This document shows, one piece after another, positions 58,501 through 64,000 of a stretch of 64,000 bases of DNA. The DNA is from Volvox africanus (taxonomy: Eukaryota; Chlorophyta; Chlorophyceae; Chlamydomonadales; Volvocaceae), in assembly GCA_030268105.1 (NCBI GenBank), contig BSDZ01000089.1:558001-622000 (forward strand). Reading direction: 5' to 3'. Made by a program: the position numbers and the translations under genes. Within the stretch, counting starts at the first letter, position 1. Each line of letters opens with the position of its first letter. The notes beneath the pieces were generated by a model. That model worked only from the letters and a program-made list of their open reading frames with translations. It was not told the origin of the DNA and made no database searches.

Positions 58501-60321
58501 CCGCCTTCGTTTGCCGCGGTAAAAAATCTCGGCTAACCGGACTGAACTCAAAATGGTACAGAACTAAAACTTTGGAATGCCTAAATAGGCTCCGAGCAAA
58601 TCCCAGACGGGGCGTTACCGGCGTGAATGGGTTCTGAGGGGTAAAGCGAGCTTCTCTTTTCGCACCTCACCAGCCGAGCTCGTCAGATGATTACAAAGCC
58701 AAAGATGATTGTGGTACGGCACACGGCATGTACGGCACATACCTGCAGCAGCGTGTTCTCCACTACAATGCCCATTTGTTCCGCGCCAGTGTCGCGGGCG
58801 TCCCAACGGATATAACCTCTACTGGACGAGTCCCACACCTGTACGGATGTTGCAGTACGGTCTGAAGGCACATAGGCGGTCAATACTACGCTGCCATCCC
58901 GACTCCCACCGAATGTGGACTTACAGCCAACGAACACGGCTCTCGTACCCATAAGGCCTTTGCACACGACCCGTGGGCATCAGCGCGCATGCAGGCGTTC
59001 TGATGTAGGGGCCTCCCAATCGTACGTACGGAAGATGGCTTAAAAAGGAGAGAGAGAACGTACGGCATTGCAGCATAAGATATACCTGCATATTGGCGAA
59101 GGATGCTGCCAGAGGAGGCCTTATATCATCCCAGGCGCCCGCGCGGCGGAGCAACTCAATGCTGCCAGGTGTGACAGTGCTGACTCGAAGGTCAGGTACG
59201 GCACTAGGGCGAAACCGTGTCGGTTGTGGCTGCAAGTGGACAGACAGACAGACAGACAGACAGACGTGCTATCGAGGAAAGGTAAAATTGCTGTTCAGAC
59301 AAGATGCAGATTGGCGGGGAAGGCGGGTAATACACGTGTGTGTAGGGGGGGGGAGGGAGAAAGACGAATACCCGAAACTCGATATTGCTGTAGATACGCT
59401 GCCATAGAAAAGGAGGGAGTGGTGGGGGAGGGAGTCTTACCGCCACTACACGCTGGGAGAGATGCCGAGCTGTAAGGCCAGGGACAATGCCGAGAAGGAG
59501 GGGCGAGGAGGGGTAGCTGCTGTGTTTGTGATTTGTGTGTGCTAGGAGGCGGCGGAGCTGGGAAGGCAAACGACTTGGTGGCGCTAGGGATGCGCCAAGT
59601 GTCACACGCACATCGCCCCGATCCAAAACACACCGATATGCCTGCGTGTGTGTGTGTATGTCTATGTGTGTGTGCATGTGTGTATGTATGTGTGTGTATG
59701 TGTGTATGTGTGTGTGTGTATGTGTGTATGTGTGTGTGTGTGTTGCACCCGTCTGTTCCCTGGTCGTACCTTGACGTCCACAACAGCCACACGCAGCTGA
59801 GACGTCAAGCGGTTCGTGCCTGAAGGGTTGGCGCCGGAAGAGGTTGGTACGACAACCAGATACGCATGGAGTCTGTGGGGTAGCACAGGCGAGTATACCG
59901 CTGGTGGCTGGTGCTTGCAGTCTGGGGAGGGAGCTTTGTGTGTGTCCATTTGTGTGTGTGCGTGTGTGTTTTGATAAGTCAGGTTCGGCTGTGGCTGCTC
60001 AAGCTGCCCCCCGGATCGACAGGGGTCTCTCGGGAAACTGGAGACGGTGTCCCGGAGTCTCATCTCACCCAGGAGTGCCGCCACCGCAGCGCCCACCATG
60101 CCGGCTCCGACAATTACTGCATCGTAGATGTCCTCCGTGAGATGGACACCGTGGGTGGTAGTGTTGGTGTTGGTGTTGGTGTTGGTGTTGGTGTTGGTGT
60201 TGGTGTTGGTGTTGGTGTTGGTGTTGGTGGTGCTGATGGGGACATTGCAGCGTACTAAGGCCCGACTGGCTTCATTGCTCTTGCTACGTGACCAGAATAT
60301 CCCTGGGCTTAGTCGTCTCAT
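55572..60321 (-). CDS. COQ6: COQ6, ubiquinone-biosynthesis flavin monooxygenase
   Basis: FAD-dependent hydroxylase of the mitochondrial CoQ complex, acting on the benzoquinone ring in ubiquinone synthesis. Ten exons with matching phases: 60069-60321, 59770-59819, 59086-59229, 58743-58838, 58322-58504, 57787-57934, 57259-57419, 56676-56899, 56062-56305, 55572-55682, giving 537 residues. The N-terminus (MRRLSPGIFWSRSKSNEASR) is Arg/Ser-rich like a mitochondrial presequence, followed by an Asn-Thr repeat. FAD motifs are YDAVIVGAGMVGAAVA (dinucleotide fold), LVVAADGAASRVRQMAG and ALVGDAAHAVHPLAGQGVNL. Family blocks also seen are RVSTVTPGSIELL, ENTLLQ, ETAWQRFLPTGPLALLP, RSFPLQMKQAGRY and the C-terminal LRGVGLSLVN. 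It is longer than typical COQ6 (about 470) because of the NT repeat and Ser/Gly inserts in exons 5 and 8. Orthology to COQ6 over bacterial-type UbiH/UbiF is inferred from the RFLPTGPLALLP block and mitochondrial-type start. Confidence 0.94.
57055..57073. repeat. GACA microsatellite in COQ6 intron
   Basis: Five ACAG units in the intron between exons 57259-57419 and 56676-56899. Confidence 0.9.
58003..58028. repeat. Short perfect hairpin in COQ6 intron
   Basis: GTACAGCCATC and GATGGCTGTAC are perfect 11-base reverse complements around a 4-base loop (ACAG). Confidence 0.85.
59239..59265. repeat. CAGA tetranucleotide microsatellite
   Basis: Six to seven ACAG units immediately beside the acceptor of COQ6 exon 59086-59229. 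Confidence 0.9.
59640..59745. repeat. TG/TATG microsatellite in COQ6 intron
   Basis: About 100 bases of TGTGTG interrupted by TATG, within the intron following exon 59770-59819. Confidence 0.95.
60160..60231 (-). repeat. GTTGGT hexamer array encoding Asn-Thr repeats in COQ6
   Basis: About twelve GTTGGT units on the plus strand read as (Asn-Thr)n on the minus strand, in COQ6 exon 1 between the presequence and the FAD-binding fold. The frame is kept. Confidence 0.95.
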
Positions 60322-60724
60322 CTCGGTGTCTGCTGCAGGTTGCCAACCTTGAATATCCTAACCGCGTTAGTACATTATGCCAGCGCGCGATCCCTTTCGC
60401 TGCATGAAGCGACTATAAAAACCGACTAATATAAATATGCTATCCTAATTTTATTATTTTGACGTTAATTTTACTGGATTGTGCCAGGACGCTGTTTCCG
60501 TTATACAGCAGAGGAATTAAGCAGCTATTGTGTATGAAATGACGTTGATAGGTCGGACCAACTGAGTATAGACCAAAGCTAGTGATACATCGTGGTTTAG
60601 CATGATATGAAAGAACTTGAAGAAAAGGCTCTGTAACGTACTTTTGTAAGCCAATGGCCCTAGAACAGCAGGAATTTCTGTGCTGCAGAACGAACATGTT
60701 AATATAGCTTCTGAGCATATCAAA
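60322..60724. promoter_or_regulatory. Putative bidirectional promoter, COQ6 / ankyrin gene
   Basis: 403 bases between the divergent start codons of COQ6 (minus) and the ankyrin-repeat gene (plus); AT-richer than the surrounding exons. No defined box assigned. Confidence 0.5.
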
Positions 60725-63131
60725 ATGCCATATTATGTCGTTGGCCGGGACTGGCCTGACAAGTTTTATCCGACTAATGCCAAATGGCCGGAACCGAACC
60801 AATGGACCTTCTTGCCAGAGGATCGAACAAAACCCTTTCACGCATCATCCGATGAAGTCAAGCGTGCGATAGATTTGGAGAAGCAGGAGGCTGCTCGCCG
60901 CGAGTCGCAGAAGCTGAAGAAGCAACTGTTCGCTGCGATCGTGCGGGTAAATGGGGAAGATGCAATTTCCTATTATGAATACGGTCACGGCTATGTCACT
61001 CATTACTGCTGGGGGCTTGAGACTGTACCGGTGTGGGTAATTTGGAACTACGATGAATGCATGGCCGACATGCGACTCGAAATGTGCGGGACGGAAGGAC
61101 AGTCAGCATCAGTGTCACATACTATATTTTACTGGCGAGTATCAGACAATCGTAAACCCAATTACCATCCTGTGCCTTTCATTTGCGTCAGCCAGTCGTT
61201 CGTCCAATGTCCACACATCGGACATCGCCAACCGCGGCCGGTGGTTATTGCACGTAACATGTTTTATATTTAGCAATAGACACATCACATAACTTTCTAA
61301 TATCTCCAACACCCCCCGGCGACCCCTGTGGCTTTTGAAGAGGGACCTCGCGGCTGTACAACAGCTCATTAGGCGTAGCCCTCTGCTGCTACAGCGCCAT
61401 ACCAGCTATGGCGCTAACCCCCTGGGACTCGCGGCTGCAGTCGGGGGTAGGTAATCTGCGCAAGCTGCATTTATCCTCCAAAGCAGCAATGGTCCTATAT
61501 TTTTATACATCCAAATCTTTCTTTTTCCTTTTTGTTGGGTCCAGCAGTTGGAGTTGCAAAACCTGCATTTTTTTATCACGAACCTGGTCGGGATGAATTG
61601 TACCCCAAAACCTCGACCCATAATGTCGTACGCTCATATTCCGTGCAGTTCCGTACTCCTGTAATACCCACACGACCCACTTGCCCCCCCTCTGCGTTTG
61701 CTTGCCAGATAGCTCAATCGTGGGGCTGCTCCTGGACGAGGGTTGTGACGTGGCGGAGCCCGACCGCGTGGGCGCCACTCCGCTGATGGCGGCGGCGGCG
61801 CGCGGACACACGCAGGTGGGTCAGTCGGTGGGCTCATCGGCCGGCGGAACCGTGGGTTAATGGGCGGGTCAGTGGGAATCCTAATGTCAATGGGTCACGA
61901 GCTCTCGGTCGGTCGGTCGGTCGGTCGATTTGGATTTGGATTTGGATTTAGATTTGGATGGCGGCGGATCATTGCGCCAGTAGCCCAACAGATAAAGGGT
62001 TCTCTGGGTCACGGACAGTGGGTCGTTGGGTCAGTTGTTGGGCAGTTGGGTCAAAGAGTAAATGAGCCGGTTGGGTCAGTGGAGGGTGGGTCGGTAACAC
62101 CCGTGTCCTATGTGTCGATGTATACTTGCCGTATGCCCTGACTTACCCCCGTCCTCCCAGGTGTGCAGGCAGCTCCTGGACAGCAAGCAGGGGGGCAACC
62201 ACGGCCGTACATATCTGTTGCGTCAGAGCACGAGGCGTACGGGAGAGGTTGCGGTGCACGCAGCTGCCAAGGGCGGTCATCTCGACACACTGGAAGCTCT
62301 GCTGACTGTGAGGGCGGAGGCGGAGGCGCTGGATAAAGAGGGAAGGGATTGTCTCATGATGGCGGCTGCCAATGTGAGGCGCTGGAAGGAGAAAGGAAGG
62401 GGAGGGCGGGAGGATGAGGGGGGAAAGGAAGCGGAGGGGGGAAGGATGAGGGGGGAAAGGAAGGGGAGGGAGGGAGGACGAGGGGGGAAAGGACGGGGAG
62501 GGGGGGAGGATGAGGGGAAAAGAGGGGAAGGGCCCCCTCCTTGTGGGACACAACGGCCATCCAACGTACCCAGGGAACTGTCCAATGTGTATAGAAGGGG
62601 GGGGTTGTGTGAGTTTCATCTTTCGGGATCCACATGTGCGCGCCTTAACTTGTAATTATGATACGATATGATATGATATGATATGATATGATATGATATG
62701 ATATATTTATTACATATCACATATATGATATATATCAAATATCATATATATGTATATGTACTTATATGTATATAATATAATATTTGTATGGGGCGTTGCA
62801 GGAATATTGTCTTCTTCCTCACCATCCCCTCTGCTGCTCCTACTGCTCCTACTGCTGCTGCTGTTCACTTCATCAACCCTCACTGCCTGCACAAAAAACG
62901 CAGGACCACCCCAACGTTATGTCGTACATGCTCCAAAACCACGGCGCCTCTGCAGCCCGGGCCGATAGCCTGGGTCGTACGGCTCTCATGCACGCTGCTG
63001 CGGCAGGCGCCGTGCAGGCTGTACATCTGCTGCTGTCCCTGGACCCCCCCTTGGAGCTAAGCCAGGCGGACCACCAGGGTTACGGGCCTCTCCACCACGC
63101 CTGCCTCGGGGGCAGCGTTGAGGTTGTGGAG
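60725..63131 (+). CDS. Ankyrin-repeat protein, 3' end beyond window
   Basis: Probable protein-interaction scaffold. Exons joined in phase: 60725-60946, 61341-61446, 61709-61815, 62161-62373, 62904-63131; the last donor (GAG|GTGTGT) shows it continues. Exon 1 encodes a short unique head (MPYYVVGRDWPDKFYPTNAK) and a charged helix (KRAIDLEKQEAARRESQKLK) running into the first repeat, FAAIVR joined to RDLAAVQQLIRRSP. Further ankyrin units are GANPLGLAAAVGDSSIVGLL, DRVGATPLMAAAARGHTQV, GEVAVHAAAKGGHLDTLEAL, GRDCLMMAAAN, GRTALMHAAAAGAVQAVHLL and GYGPLHHACLGGSVEVVE, about seven in the visible part. The second exon's acceptor (TTTTGAAG) is the weakest site. Any C-terminal domain that would define function is outside the window. 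Confidence 0.82.
61906..61960. repeat. GGTC and GGATTT simple repeats
   Basis: Two adjacent short arrays in the intron after exon 61709-61815. Confidence 0.9.
62387..62530. repeat. Purine-rich G/A minisatellite in intron
   Basis: GGGGAAAGGA and GAGGATGAGG units, almost no pyrimidine on the plus strand, directly after the donor of exon 62161-62373. Confidence 0.9.
62657..62705. repeat. ATATG pentanucleotide array
   Basis: About nine ATATG units running into an AT-rich block, in the intron before exon 62904-63131. Confidence 0.95.
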
Positions 63132-63164
63132 GTGTGTGGGTGTTTTCTTGTGTATGTATGTATA

Positions 63165-64000
63165 GGTGTTACACTGTGGGCGACTCGCCCTTCAAAGACG
63201 AGCACCGGGGGTCCTGACCGGACCGAGCCACAGCGCAGGGGAGGGGCACGCGGCTTTGTCTGTCTGTCCTGCCACGTGCTCCCCCTCTCACTCGGGCCAG
63301 CGAGCCCTCACAGGCTCTCGCCTGGCCACTCACAGAGCACTCAGGGCCACCAAGAAACCACAGAAAGCCCAACAGAAAACGGGGGACACCTAGCTGCTCA
63401 AAGGACGGGGAAACCTCTCCTCTAACCCGAAACTGACCTGGCAAGAGCCTGACAGACACACACAGATCCCCTCAGAGGAGAAACACCAGCAGGAAAGCAC
63501 ACTCTTACACAGCCAAGCCGAAAGAACCCAACACGAGGCGGAGGGGGGGATGACAAGCCGAACTGGCGCCCCCCTAGAAAGCCTTCCGGCCCCACCCAAA
63601 GCTGGCCCCGCAAACACCTGCACTGCACAAGAAGGAAAGACCTCTCTCGCTGACCCCTCCCAAAACCCTAAGGACCCGAAGCCTGGACACAGTACCTCTA
63701 GCCACGAAACCCTCCACCCTCTCCCTTCCCCTCCTCGAGAACTAGACTACCTTCCCCTTGTCTCCCCCTCCCTTACTCTCCCCCGCTTTCCTCTCACAAA
63801 ACCTCCTCCTCAAAACTCCTGCCTTATAGCCCCTGCTCTGTTCTCTCTGCTCCATGGCCGGTGATGTCAACCGGAACTGCACACCGCATTTGCGTACCAA
63901 CTATGGCTAGGATGGGATGTTGTGGTCCCACTTGATCCCAGCCATAGTGAGGTATTCCCAACGCTGCAAACGAATGCAAGCGTGCCCAAAAGTCTGCAAC
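63165..64000 (+). mobile_element. Dispersed repeat, copy B, running off the right edge
   Basis: Starts GGTGTTACACTGTGGG, as does copy A at 41349 (minus). Similarity to copy A continues for about 200 bases; beyond that the sequence is C/A-rich with an open frame at 63550-63864 that matches nothing recognised. It lies in the ankyrin gene, downstream of its last visible exon. Its length and class (retrotransposon 5' region or other) cannot be settled here. Confidence 0.55.

Noticed and set aside
1..64000. tRNA, rRNA, CRISPR or operon-like features
   Set aside because: None seen on either strand; direct repeats present are simple tandem or dispersed repeats of nuclear type.

Overview
The window looks like nuclear DNA of a volvocine green alga (Volvox- or Gonium-like). 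This is inferred from gene architecture, not from a search. Genes are split into many short exons with GT..AG introns of roughly 100-1100 bases. TGTAA, the algal poly(A) signal, follows several stop codons. Coding sequence is interrupted by Gly/Ser/Asn/Gln repeat tracts, and introns are full of TG, GACA, GATA and G-rich simple repeats. No RNA gene, operon, CRISPR array or bacterial feature was seen. Most entries of 60-200 codons in single frames are shadows. The gene models below were built by joining exons at consensus splice sites with matching phase.

Layout. (1) 0.29-4.99 kb, minus: a calpain-type cysteine protease with intact Cys, His and Asn motifs; its 3' end may lie off the left edge and its 5' end is unresolved. 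(2) 8.73-24.96 kb, plus: a giant gene of at least 31 exons and about 2,470 residues. It carries a long WD40 array, an ankyrin-like segment, a six-helix TRP-like ion channel and a Gly/Ser-rich tail with a coiled coil. This is the most unusual object in the window. (3) 28.34-29.28 kb, minus: mitochondrial pyruvate carrier subunit 1, four exons, 126 residues. (4) 30.30-34.77 kb, plus: a low-complexity protein of about 1,125 residues with no recognised domain. (5) 35.0-40.0 kb: no confident gene. (6) 40.00-43.36 kb, minus: a glycerophosphodiester phosphodiesterase with a Gln/Gly minisatellite inside the catalytic domain. (7) 43.67-45.25 kb, plus: a small glycine/proline-rich XYPP-type protein, divergent from (6). 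(8) 46.11-50.13 kb, minus: an unrecognised multi-exon gene, partly reconstructed. (9) 50.72-52.95 kb, plus: a nucleotide-sugar (GDP-mannose-like) transporter. (10) 55.57-60.32 kb, minus: COQ6, a mitochondrial ubiquinone-biosynthesis flavin monooxygenase, ten exons. (11) 60.73-63.13 kb and beyond, plus: an ankyrin-repeat protein running off the right edge, divergent from (10).

The genes do not form a pathway. Two (MPC1, COQ6) are mitochondrial; the channel, transporter and phosphodiesterase concern membranes or membrane lipids. Several neighbours are head-to-head with 0.3-0.4 kb between start codons, which suggests shared promoters. A dispersed repeat with a common 5' boundary is present in introns of both the phosphodiesterase and the ankyrin gene.
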